A stretch of 64,000 nucleotides of DNA from CAZLFQ01 sp964558975 (GTDB taxonomy: Bacteria > Pseudomonadota > Alphaproteobacteria > Rickettsiales > Midichloriaceae), in the NCBI GenBank assembly GCA_964558975.1, contig CAZLFQ010000001.1:744001-808000 (forward strand). Direction: 5' to 3'. Made by a program: the position numbers and the translations under genes. The notes beneath the pieces were generated by a model, which did not search any database, had not been told where the DNA came from, and saw only the letters and a list, made by a program, of their open reading frames with translations. How positions within the stretch are numbered: the stretch's first letter is position 1; every line of letters starts with the position of its first letter. Shown here one piece after another: positions 53,471 to 62,429 of this stretch.

Positions 53471-55106
53471 GGCTTCCTCCAATCTTCTTTGACTTGAGGG
53501 TTTGCTGTGGTAAATCCTCTGTTGTTGAAATATCAGTCGCGTCAAGCTTAGCAACAACAACTTGGCGCATCATACCAGACATCATGTGATAGAGCATATG
53601 GCAATGAAATGCCCATTCACCCGCTTCATCAGCAGTCAACAACGCGGAATAAGAACCACCTGGCGGAACGATGACTGTATGCTTATTAGGCAACTTTGTA
53701 GCGGTTTGGCCATTTTCCAATTGAACAAACATACCATGCAGATGCATTGGATGCGCCATCATGGTTTCGTTGGTAAAATTAAGACGTACTCGTTCGCCAT
53801 ATTTGAGGTGTATAGGCTCAGCCTCTGAAAATTTCTTGTTGTTTATAGTCCAAATATAGCGTTCCATATTGCCACCAAGTGTCACATCAATCGTGCGCTC
53901 TGGTTGGCGTGTATCTTTCTGAATTCCTAGATAACGTAAGTCTGAGTAGGATAGCACCTTATCTCCTTCCGGTGCCCCCGTTTTCGCCCAGCCACTTATC
54001 ATATCGGCGGGTGTCATTTCCATATCTGGATCATCCCTCATCATAATATCCATATTCATATCAACCATAGAGAGTAATGCACGAGGACGGTGCGCTGGAA
54101 CCTCACCTTTCATACCTTCGGCACTTGCTAATGTACCTATTGCAAAGCCAGAGCGGTCAATAGACTCAGCTGCGATGGTGTAAGCTTTATCCTCCTTCGG
54201 TGTGACGACCACATCATAGGTTTCAGCTGGAGCAAAGCGGAACTCATCGACTATCACAGGTTCAACATTCTGCCCATCAGCCTGCACCACATTCATTTTA
54301 AGCCCAGGTATCCTCACATCGAAAATCGATGTGGCCGAAGCGTTAATAAAGCGAAGGCGCACCCGTTCACCAGTTTTAAAAATGCCCGTCCAATTCTGTT
54401 CTGGCGATTTGCCATTCACTAGGAAGGTATATCCTGAGATATCTGATAGATCGGTGCGCATCATCCTCATCTTACCCCAAGTCTTTGTATCATTCCAAGC
54501 TTTATCAAAACCACGTTCTTTAACATCTTTGAAGAAATCACCGAGTGTGAGTCTGGCATTGGCATAATAATCAGATGACATCTTGAGATTTACCATTATG
54601 TCATCTGAACGTTCTTCAGAAAAATCTGATACCACTACCACATAGTCACGCTCTGACTGTATAGGATCTTCACCTTTTGGCAATATTATGATTGAACCAT
54701 AAAGTCCATCTTGTTCTTGTCCCCCCGTATGTGAATGATACCAGTATGTACCTGTTTGCTTGATAAGAAAACGGTATGTAAAAGTTGTTCCAGGTTTGAT
54801 TGCTTCAAAACCGTTGAAACCAGTTACACCATCCATTGCTCCAGGTAGAATAAGTCCGTGCCAATGTATTGAGGTTGGTTCACTCATTTTATTTGTGACG
54901 TGTATGACTGCCTCATCACCTTCGGTAAAACTCAGTATGGGGGCTGGGATATTGCCATTAACAGTAATTTTTTCGATAGGCGTTCCAGTAATGTTCACAG
55001 GTAAGCGTTCAATCGTTAGATTATACTCGGATATTTTTGCTCGTGCTGTAGTAGCTAAATAACAGGCTATGAGCAACACCATAATCCCAAAGCAATATAC
55101 GCGCAT
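53460..55106 (-). CDS. copA: Multicopper oxidase CopA (copper resistance)
   Basis: 548 residues with a Sec-type signal peptide (cut near residue 23) and the four copper-binding motifs: HWHG (H81, H83), HSH (H124, H126), HPMHLHG and HCHMLYHMMSGM. It has no twin-arginine signal, unlike many CopA. It oxidises Cu(I) in the periplasm. First gene of a tight six-gene operon. A 69-bp piece (54497-54565) is nearly identical, in inverted orientation, to 55598-55666. Confidence 0.93.
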   Translation of the reverse strand: MRVYCFGIMVLLIACYLATTARAKISEYNLTIERLPVNITGTPIEKITVNGNIPAPILSFTEGDEAVIHVTNKMSEPTSIHWHGLILPGAMDGVTGFNGFEAIKPGTTFTYRFLIKQTGTYWYHSHTGGQEQDGLYGSIIILPKGEDPIQSERDYVVVVSDFSEERSDDIMVNLKMSSDYYANARLTLGDFFKDVKERGFDKAWNDTKTWGKMRMMRTDLSDISGYTFLVNGKSPEQNWTGIFKTGERVRLRFINASATSIFDVRIPGLKMNVVQADGQNVEPVIVDEFRFAPAETYDVVVTPKEDKAYTIAAESIDRSGFAIGTLASAEGMKGEVPAHRPRALLSMVDMNMDIMMRDDPDMEMTPADMISGWAKTGAPEGDKVLSYSDLRYLGIQKDTRQPERTIDVTLGGNMERYIWTINNKKFSEAEPIHLKYGERVRLNFTNETMMAHPMHLHGMFVQLENGQTATKLPNKHTVIVPPGGSYSALLTADEAGEWAFHCHMLYHMMSGMMRQVVVAKLDATDISTTEDLPQQTLKSKKIGGSHAH

Positions 55107-55590
55107 TACTAGTCCTTAACAAATTACGTCTTGTACCCAAGTATTGTCTATATTAAAAGTATATGCAAATATATTAAGGTTTCAAACTAGTCTAGAGCCT
55201 AAAGAAATTACAAGATGGTGTTTTGGTGAGAGATAGACTTCCATTGGCTGACGCCATCTAAGTTTATAAATTCAAAAGATATGAAGATTCTAGTTTAGAA
55301 TACGCGGGGATTTGTAAACATAAGCAAAAAATTATTGGCTTATATTATACTGTCATCAATATAGATAAGTATAAAAGCTAATAATATTTTTTTATATTCA
55401 ACATACCATATCATTGTAACCTCTTTTAATTCTGTACATACTTAGTTTTTCCACATAATTTAGTGCTTCATTGTTTTATATGAAAGTAATCACTTTATAC
55501 CCCCTAGTCTATTTTTAAGGCCTACCCAGCTTTGAGTAATTGTCCATTCGCTAAATAGGTTCTGCTGTAAATATACTGAGTAATATCGGA
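55107..55590. other. Intergenic stretch upstream of copA
   Basis: About 480 bp, very AT-rich and without intact genes. No CueR/MerR-type operator was recognised. GC content falls back to the background level here. Confidence 0.5.
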
Positions 55591-55597
55591 ATTTTGA

Positions 55598-56361
55598 ATG
55601 CCAACGCCAGACTCACACTCGTTGATTTCTTCAAAGATGTTAAAGAACGTGGTTTTGATAAAGCTTCTAACAATATGCCTAATATGGATCATTCAATGCA
55701 TCCGGGTATTAAATGGTCAAGGAAACTATAGCCCATTAAAGCATACAGTTTCAGTCTCTCCATTTGAAACTGTTGAAATTGAGTTTGAAGCAAACGAAGA
55801 GAAAGACTGGATTTTCCATTGTCATAATCTTTATCATATGAAGCTAGGTATGGGTGGAGTTCTGCATTGTGATGGTACAGAACGTGATCACTAAGCTGAA
55901 CATAGTAATATATGGTTCACTGCAATCAAGTTAGAGGGATATTCCAATTTCGCCAATGCCATTACTAAGTTTATGAGAAATGATGACAACATTATTCTTG
56001 ATGCCCGTTATGATTACAAAGACGATTATGAGGCTGAGTTTATCTATCAAAGATACCTGTCCCAATTTTTTGGGGCCTATAGGTGGTAAGGCTGAGAGAG
56101 AGCATAATAAAATCATGAACCGCGAAATCTTAGGAATAGAATACACCTTGCCACTACTGATTAAAGCTGACTTAAGAGTTAATACCAAAGGTAAGCTAAG
56201 GTTTGCATCAGCTCACTGATAGAGTGTCATTTGATTGGGATTGGAATACTGAAGATGAGTATACTTTTGGTGTGAATTATGAAATTACCAAACAAGTTTA
56301 TATAATAGGTAATTAATACTCAAGAGAGAAATTCGGCGTCGGGTTAAATCTTAAATTTTAA
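55598..56361 (+). pseudogene. Relic of a second copper locus (multicopper oxidase and outer-membrane barrel)
   Basis: 55600-55720 encodes ANARLTLVDFFKDVKERGFDKA in a frame that soon stops; 55740-55891 encodes a multicopper-oxidase end with FHCHNLYHMKLGMGG; then 55975-56361, with frame breaks, reads barrel-like strands (DARYDYKDDYEAEFIYQRYL, ILGIEYTLPLLIKADLRVN) ending YSREKFGVGLNLKF and a stop. It is the decayed tail of one or two genes fused by deletion. The first 69 bp are nearly identical to copA. Confidence 0.7.
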
Positions 56362-56440
56362 GGCAAGCATTAATTATCTTATTTATCTGTTAACAATAAA
56401 TTGAAACTACTGTGCTTTTCCATTAATGAACCTAAAAAAT

Positions 56441-56773
56441 TTAACTATTCAAAATTTTAGTTAATAAGATATACCCTGGAATAATTGTTAAAACAGATAA
56501 AAATAGCGCTATATGAAATCCAAATCCTTTAGTTAAAAGGATATAGAAAATATAAAACATGGGTAAGGTTGGTATTACATACAACAATGTACTCAAAGAT
56601 AAATCAGCTATAATTTTTATATTTTGGGTATCATAATATAGCCAGATAAAACTGATAAGCGATATTAAAGGCAATGACTTAATTAAACCACCTAATTGCG
56701 CATTGACCTTACTCACTTCTGTAACAGAAACAATAATAATTGCGGCAATGACAACTTTTATTAGATACAGCAT
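56441..56773 (-). CDS. DUF3147-family membrane protein, AT-rich copy
   Basis: 110 residues, same length and helix pattern as 51808-52146 (VTEVSKVNAQLGGLIKSLPL and WLYYDTQNIK) but in AT-rich codons. It is 12 bp after the CDF gene. An older, native-like paralogue of the operon copy. Confidence 0.85.
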   Translation of the reverse strand: MLYLIKVVIAAIIIVSVTEVSKVNAQLGGLIKSLPLISLISFIWLYYDTQNIKIIADLSLSTLLYVIPTLPMFYIFYILLTKGFGFHIALFLSVLTIIPGYILLTKILNS

Positions 56774-56785
56774 CGTTTTATCCTA

Positions 56786-57676
56786 TTAGCAATTTGTTTC
56801 ACAATTCTGCTCCATATTTTGCAATTCCATTTGTATAGTAACATGTGAGATTGAAAACTTTGTTTTTATCCTTTTTTCAATATCCCTAGAAAAAGAGTCT
56901 TTAAAGAACTTAGGGGAAACTACAAGATGGACAGACAAAGCTGTTTCAGTTGTGCTAATAGGCCAAATGTGCAGATCATGAATACCTATTAGTCCTTTTG
57001 ATTTAAAAATAGCAGCCTTTAATTTCTCAATATCAATAGAAGTGGGAACAGCGGCTAGCATAAGGTTAAGAGACTCTTTGAATAATCTCCATGAGCTAAA
57101 CAAGATTACAAGAGCAATAACTAAACTTATGACTGGATCTAACCAAAGCCATGATTTCCAATATATGAAAAAGCCTGCAACTATCACTCCAAAAGAGACC
57201 AGTGCATCAAGAAACATATGCAAAAATGCTCCTTGAATATTGATATCATGCTCACGATCATGGAAAAAGAAATATGCTGTTATCCCATTAATAATCACAC
57301 CAATAAATGCAACGAGCATTACTGTAGTTGATGCTAGTGTGTGATTGCCTTCTCCTAAACGTGGGACTGCCTCGAATATTATTCCCCCTACGGCTATGAA
57401 TAGCAAAACTGAGTTAATAAAAGCAGCTAGAACTGTAACATTCTTGTATCCAAAGGTGAATTTTGCAGGAGCTTTTTTATGAGCAATCCAATAGCCAAAC
57501 CATGCTACCAACAAACCAAAAACATCCCCAGCGTTATGTGCGGCATCTGCTAATAAAGCTAATGAATTACTTTGAAAACCATAGAATATTTCCAAAGTAA
57601 TAAATATAGAATTAAGAATGATTCCAACAATAAATTTATTATTTACACTATGATTATGCACGCGCTTCATACTCAA
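56786..57676 (-). CDS. Cation diffusion facilitator (CzcD-type) metal exporter
   Basis: 296 residues, six membrane helices; metal site LLADAAHNAGD (D44, H47 and D51 region) in helix 2 and HMFLDALVS in helix 5, then a cytoplasmic C-terminal domain with GIHDLHIWPIS. The family exports Zn, Cd, Co or Fe in exchange for protons. Probably cotranscribed with the DUF3147 gene. Confidence 0.92.
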   Translation of the reverse strand: MSMKRVHNHSVNNKFIVGIILNSIFITLEIFYGFQSNSLALLADAAHNAGDVFGLLVAWFGYWIAHKKAPAKFTFGYKNVTVLAAFINSVLLFIAVGGIIFEAVPRLGEGNHTLASTTVMLVAFIGVIINGITAYFFFHDREHDINIQGAFLHMFLDALVSFGVIVAGFFIYWKSWLWLDPVISLVIALVILFSSWRLFKESLNLMLAAVPTSIDIEKLKAAIFKSKGLIGIHDLHIWPISTTETALSVHLVVSPKFFKDSFSRDIEKRIKTKFSISHVTIQMELQNMEQNCETNC

Positions 57677-57779
57677 TATTCATATATTTAAGATTATAGA
57701 AAGAGTCTTAGTTAGCAAGAAATATATGGTTTTCAGAGTTGAATATGATAATTATTCTGTAAAGATTTCTAAATGATTT

Positions 57780-57962
57780 CTATAAAATTAAATTTACAAA
57801 ATAGTACCTAGAATATTTAAGATTACCGATCTTAATGAGTGCTTTTTTATTAACTAAATCTACCAAATCACGAGTTGTTGTTGGTATAGTCGCTCCAGTG
57901 ATGTTTTTGTAGTTTGCTGCCCTTAAACCACCATTAAAACCTTCTGGTTCTGAATCGAACAT
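57780..57962 (-). pseudogene. Fic-family protein, C-terminal remnant
   Basis: 60 residues: GFNGGLRAANYKNITGATIP and TTTRDLVDLVNKKALIKIG match the winged-helix tail that follows the Fic domain in many Fic/DUF4172 proteins. The catalytic HxFx(D/E)GN part is absent. A truncated relic. Confidence 0.6.
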
Positions 57963-58159
57963 CTTATTTAGAACTTTTATCTGTCTTTGGTTTAACTGCC
58001 AATTTAGTCTTGCAAACAGTTTCGCTTGGCAATGAGAGCTTCAATTTTACTATTCATATAACGTTGGTTGAGTATTCAAATAATAACAAAATCCAGATAA
58101 ATATAATTGATGATTTTGAAATATACGAATCTAACAAGAATCTTAAACATGTTTTTTAA

Positions 58160-58527
58160 ATTTGTTGAGCAACTCTCATAAGCATGGTGGAATTGACATT
58201 ACCATATCAATCACGACAAAATATAATAAATTATATTTTAAAGATGATGGCAAAGAATTTCCGTTTATGAAGTTAAGAAAGTCTTCAATAGCTTCTATAC
58301 CAAAAGTAAAACGATTACTGGTATAGGTTTAGCATTCTGCAAAATCGTTATAGAAGAGATGGGGGTGTATAGAGTGTAATTCGGAAGTTGAAAAGTATAC
58401 GGAGTTCGTTATAAGTTTTGATTAATGGAGGCTACTTAATAAATATCAATATTTAGAATTCTCCTATTGGAATTGAGCAACGTCCGATTAATCTGATAAC
58501 AGATATTATGTAAAATGGATTAGTAAT
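58160..58527 (+). pseudogene. Hybrid sensor histidine kinase remnant
   Basis: Broken frames read KHGGIDITISITTKYNKLYF, then after a frame change TGIGLAFCKIVIEEMGG and a last frame CNSEVEKYTEFVISF ending at 58435. These are the N-box to G2-box and end of a HATPase domain. The following EQRPINLITDIM (58475-58513) looks like the end of a receiver domain, so the ancestor was probably a hybrid kinase. Confidence 0.65.
58475..58527. repeat. Imperfect direct repeat, right copy
   Basis: Aligns with 49048-49101 (see that entry). The two copies enclose the lysozyme relic, copper operon, copper relic, CDF and Fic relic. Confidence 0.55.
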
Positions 58528-59090
58528 TCAGGAAATGGCTCAGATATATCATTTACACCACGAGGATGGTTCTTTGCTAGATAGGAATATACCTGCTTCA
58601 TGGCATCATAGCAAAGCTTTAGATTATCAATAGTCCACAACTTATCATTGTCTTCTCTTAGAGGTTTAGAATATTTGGTGTTCTGTATATGTGCTCTATT
58701 TCGTAACTCTCGAATTTGATTAATATTTTGGTAAATCGAGGCATTTTTGCCTAGCAAGTGATGCTTTCGGAATATATCGTTCAAGTTATTTAACATGTCT
58801 GGCAAATTTTCTATTTCTTTGATTTTTTGCTTGGCATGGTGTTTATCAAAATTTGGAATCGTCTCAATTGTATGTTGTTTTATTCTGCATAAAAAATCAT
58901 AAAGCGCACATTCAATGATTGAGCTTATTGTAATCAATGAAGGTTTTATTAACAATTTATCCTGATCACTAATGAATGAAATTTGTTTTTGTAGAATGTT
59001 GAAGTTATATTCAGTATTATCACATCTTTTATAATCCCAAAAAAATGCTTGAGCATATGTTTGAAAATTGCTCAATTGATTGTTTTTCAT
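58506..59090 (-). CDS. HEPN-like protein
   Basis: 194 residues from the ATG at 59090. All-helical, with a central QIRELRNRAHIQN segment (R127, R130, H134) that resembles the R-x4-6-H motif of HEPN ribonucleases of defence and toxin systems. The nuclease role is only suggested by the motif. No antitoxin partner is adjacent. Confidence 0.55.
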   Translation of the reverse strand: MKNNQLSNFQTYAQAFFWDYKRCDNTEYNFNILQKQISFISDQDKLLIKPSLITISSIIECALYDFLCRIKQHTIETIPNFDKHHAKQKIKEIENLPDMLNNLNDIFRKHHLLGKNASIYQNINQIRELRNRAHIQNTKYSKPLREDNDKLWTIDNLKLCYDAMKQVYSYLAKNHPRGVNDISEPFPELLIHFT

Positions 59091-59132
59091 ATTATAAAAT
59101 ACCAATAAATTTTGAATATGTAACCACCACAA

Positions 59133-59479
59133 CCTACTAATTAATTATACCACGAAACCCTATAATTTTTGGTTAACGTGGGTGAAATTTAATATAACTA
59201 AAGACTGGGTGTTTAGCGGGCTTTATGGTATAATAGTGGCAAGGAAATTAGTGTATTCAATAATGATAAAAAACTGCTCGCGGTGGAGCTTTTGCGCCGT
59301 GAATGCGGGCTTTAAGCTAAAATTAAACACCCCCTACGATTCTTCGAATCCAAAGAATTAAAAAACGGTGTCATCGGGTCGAGCCCTAGATGATGAGAAT
59401 TGCAAAAAATCACGAAATTAAAAAATATTAAAATACTTGAAATACGGGCTTGCATTGTAATTTTAATATGGAGACCGAC
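59133..59479. other. Non-coding stretch with promoter-like and repeat sequence
   Basis: It contains an extended -10 (TATGGTATAATAG near 59225-59237), resembling TGTGGTATAATAG near 60953, and a piece of the palindromic repeat family (59337-59357). No intact gene. Confidence 0.4.
59337..59357. repeat. Fragment of the palindromic repeat family
   Basis: CGATTCTTCGAATCCAAAGA is close to the GGATTCTTCGAATCCGAAGA core of copy 1 (reverse complement of 28563-28582). Confidence 0.45.
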
Positions 59480-59557
59480 ATGAATAAATCAAAACTAATA
59501 GCAGCTATTGCTAACGAGTGTATTATGTCAAATAGCTTGCTTAATAAGTCAGGATAG
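59480..59557 (+). pseudogene. HU gene N-terminal remnant
   Basis: 25 residues beginning MNKSKLIAAIANE, the canonical start of HU proteins, then an unrelated tail and a stop. It is a truncated copy; a GGAG stands 12 bases upstream of its ATG. Confidence 0.55.
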
Positions 59558-59600
59558 TACACAATACGCACTTAATTAATAAGCATAAATTTATTAATAT

Positions 59601-60617
59601 ATGGAAGATAACAAAGAGAAGAATTGGATTGACTTGTTCAATCATATTCGTAAATATTATCACGCAGTAGATAATAACATTAAAGAAGCTTTACATCATC
59701 ACTGGAAAATTATTGAAGATACATCCGTAGACGACTGGAGCTATTTGGTTGATAATATGCGTGCATTAGTGAATGAAAAAAAGAAAGACTCTATTTCTAG
59801 GGAAGCTATCGTCGACGCGTCTTATGAAGATTTTAATGAAGTCTTGTCTAAATTTATAATGCCAGAACTTTCTTTTAAGGAGTTTTTGGGGTTAAAGAAC
59901 ACTCTATTATCTAAGATTTATCATAGTAAAATGGAGAAGAATTGTATCGATTTGATTAATCATATTCGTGAATATGATCGTGCAAAAGATAATAGCATTA
60001 AAGGAGACTTATATCATCACTGGAAAGTTGTTGAAGATACATCCTTATACGATTGGAGTTATTTGATTGATAAAATTAGTGCGTTTTTGAGTGAAAAAAA
60101 GAATGACCCTTTTTCTGAGGTGTCTATCGGAGAGGCGTCTTATGAAGATTTTAATGAAGTCTTATCTAAATTTACAAAACAACAACTTTCTTTTAAGGAG
60201 TTTCTAGGGTTAAAGAACACTCTATTATCGAAGATTTATTATAGTGAAATTGAGGCTATAGCTTCTAAGTGTATAAACAAAAATCTAGACGAAAAATCCT
60301 GCAAATTTGAAGAGCACGTAATCACATCTGTAGAATCAGCAATTAAACTTTTGAAAAATCCATGTGCAAGTAAGTCTTCAGAGCTTAATAAGGCAATGGT
60401 AGAGGCTCTTAAATCTTGGGCTTCTAGCAGCAAGGATTCGCTAATTTACCCAGAGGTTGAGAGGTATCTGTTCTGTAACTCAAAAGATCGCTTTAATAAC
60501 TGTCTAAAAAATAATGAACACGAAGTTTGCGAACAAAAGAATAATGAGTGTTTAGCAGACTCAATAAGTTCTATGTTTGCTCAAAAAGAATGCTACGAAT
60601 CTTATACATATGGTTAA
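59601..60617 (+). CDS. Unknown protein with a 106-residue tandem duplication
   Basis: 338 residues. Residues 6-111 and 112-217 are two copies of one unit; both contain WSYL-D, ASYEDFNEVLSKF and SFKEFLGLKNTLLSKIY. The DNA period is 318 bp. The C-terminal third is Cys- and Lys-rich. No signal or membrane segment. The following frame (60548-60922) overlaps and may be its continuation after a frameshift. Not recognised. Confidence 0.65.
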   Translation: MEDNKEKNWIDLFNHIRKYYHAVDNNIKEALHHHWKIIEDTSVDDWSYLVDNMRALVNEKKKDSISREAIVDASYEDFNEVLSKFIMPELSFKEFLGLKNTLLSKIYHSKMEKNCIDLINHIREYDRAKDNSIKGDLYHHWKVVEDTSLYDWSYLIDKISAFLSEKKNDPFSEVSIGEASYEDFNEVLSKFTKQQLSFKEFLGLKNTLLSKIYYSEIEAIASKCINKNLDEKSCKFEEHVITSVESAIKLLKNPCASKSSELNKAMVEALKSWASSSKDSLIYPEVERYLFCNSKDRFNNCLKNNEHEVCEQKNNECLADSISSMFAQKECYESYTYG

Positions 60618-60922
60618 GTAGAGAATCATTAAATGCACTAAAATCATCGAATACGGCAAGATCTTCATCTTTTCGAAGCGTTACATTTGCTACAGGACAG
60701 CTAGCTAATCCAATTCTTACTGGCTCATCTCCTGAACCATTACAAAGAAGCGACTCCGCTAGCATGCGCGATAGAGTATTAGAAAAAAAGAGATCAAGTA
60801 CTAAAAATAAATTCACGATTCCTGACATAATTTCTTTTTCAATTTTTGGGCAAGAGTATGCAGCATTACAAGACAAAGAGACCATTCATAAAATAATAAT
60901 TCTAATGGAATTTTTAATTTAA
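60548..60922 (+). CDS. Hypothetical, possibly the frameshifted end of the previous gene
   Basis: A GTG-started frame of 124 residues; the first 25 overlap the previous gene. From SRESLNALKSSNTARSSSFR on it is Ser-rich and polar and looks like a real protein tail. There is no ribosome binding site, so a frameshifted continuation of the tandem-duplication protein near 60600-60617 is at least as likely as a separate gene. Confidence 0.4.
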   Translation: MFSRLNKFYVCSKRMLRILYIWLSRESLNALKSSNTARSSSFRSVTFATGQLANPILTGSSPEPLQRSDSASMRDRVLEKKRSSTKNKFTIPDIISFSIFGQEYAALQDKETIHKIIILMEFLI

Positions 60923-60986
60923 TCTAATTAAACCCAAGTTAACTTTCGGGTTTTGTGGTATAATAGAAATTCCATAATGAGCCGTA

Positions 60987-61050
60987 AGGAGGCGCTCTTA
61001 AGCAAATTCGGCGCACACATTCAACGGATTCTGCGAATCCGAAGAAATAG
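60987..61050. repeat. Palindromic repeat element, copy 2
   Basis: GGCGCTCTTAAGCAAATTCG, then GCGCACACATT and GGATTCTGCGAATCCGAAGA aligns with the reverse complement of 28561-28616. It includes the same central GGATTC/GAATCC palindrome. Confidence 0.65.
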
Positions 61051-61200
61051 TTTTATTTACTTTAGACCAGTCATTTATTGCAATGTGTGAGGAAGTTTGC
61101 AAATGTATCTAAGGTGCTATATGTCATGATGGATTATTAGTTTGCCAGATAATTATCCACCTGTATTATTAGGTTTATTAAAGGTTGGAATCGCAAAAAT

Positions 61201-62058
61201 ATGGCAGAGAAAAATACTTTCCCTACTCACGTTGATTTAATGATGCCTACGTTACAGGCGGTAAAAGAACTTGGTGGCTCAGGAACAATTGAAGAAATCT
61301 TCGATAAGATACTTGAAATAAAACAATATCCTGAATCTATACAAAATGCTCTGTATACAAAAGGAAATAGTACCAAGCTTGAATATAGATCCGCATGGGC
61401 AAGAACATATCTAAAATATGCGGGTGCATTAGAAAATAGTTCTAGAGGAGTTTGGTCAATAACAAAATACGGGGAAGGTCTTAAAGAGGTGGATATAAAA
61501 AGCCTCAGAAAAAAAATTAGAGATAGTTTGAAAGCTAATAATGACTCAATTGATTTAGAAGAAGTTGATGAATCTGTAGGCCTTAATAGTGATGAATCAT
61601 TGTTATGGAAAGAAGAACTTTTGAATTTACTGCAATCAATTGATCCATCTAAATTTGAGAAACTTTGCCAAAGACTACTTAGGGAATCTGGTTTTGTTAA
61701 GGTTGTAGTAACGGGGAAATCTAATGATGGTGGCATAGATGGTGTAGGAGTACTTAGAGTCAATTTACTTTCATTCCATGTCTTATTTCAGTGTAAGCGC
61801 TATAAAGGAAGTGTAGGTTCATCAGTAGTCAGAGATTTCAGAGGTGCGATGGTTGGAAGATCTGACAAGGGCTTGATCATTACCACTGGTTCATTTACAT
61901 CAGAAGCTAGAAAGGAATCAACCAGAGATGGGGCTCCAGCGATTGATCTTATTGATGGATTAGAACTTTGTGATTTAATGAAGAATTTAAAAATGGGATT
62001 GGATATAGCTACTATAGAAAAAGTTGCTGTAAATACACAATGGTTTCAAAACTTATAA
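61201..62058 (+). CDS. mrr: Mrr-type restriction endonuclease
   Basis: 285 residues: N-terminal winged-helix Mrr_N domain (PTHVDLMMPTLQAVKELGG, 8-95) and a C-terminal PD-(D/E)xK domain with NDGGIDG (D180) and LFQCKRY (Q197, K199). Mrr enzymes cut methylated DNA. Single gene, no partner methylase, as expected for type IV restriction. Confidence 0.92.
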   Translation: MAEKNTFPTHVDLMMPTLQAVKELGGSGTIEEIFDKILEIKQYPESIQNALYTKGNSTKLEYRSAWARTYLKYAGALENSSRGVWSITKYGEGLKEVDIKSLRKKIRDSLKANNDSIDLEEVDESVGLNSDESLLWKEELLNLLQSIDPSKFEKLCQRLLRESGFVKVVVTGKSNDGGIDGVGVLRVNLLSFHVLFQCKRYKGSVGSSVVRDFRGAMVGRSDKGLIITTGSFTSEARKESTRDGAPAIDLIDGLELCDLMKNLKMGLDIATIEKVAVNTQWFQNL

Positions 62059-62429
62059 ACGAGACTAATAAATATTTTAAAAGATGATCAAAAGAAAACT
62101 AGTATCCCGCATAAGTATTTAATACCTGAAAATTTTCAATGAGTTCAATTAGATTTGTATTTTGCAAAGCATTTAAGAATGCAGCACGATATACTCAGTT
62201 GAGGATCGTGTGTTTAAAGGTTTAGCGTCTATATTGTGCTACTTCAAAGTTATCAAACCAAGCTCTCCTATGGCAGTGCTTCCATGATCTTGCGTCGCTG
62301 GGTTCGATGTAATGTAAGGTCATGATTCCTCTCACATGCTTTTTTCTTTAATGTCATTAGACTCTACATCGTATCTATAATTTATTATTTCTCCATTTAT
62401 AAGAAGAAGAACAGCCTGCTCTATTACAT
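62059..62429. other. Intergenic region between convergent genes
   Basis: 371 bp with short broken frames only; no gene, RNA or clear terminator seen. Confidence 0.5.

Noticed and set aside
55107..55590. CueR- or CopRS-type operator before copA
   Set aside because: No MerR-family spacer-palindrome or CopR box could be recognised by eye.
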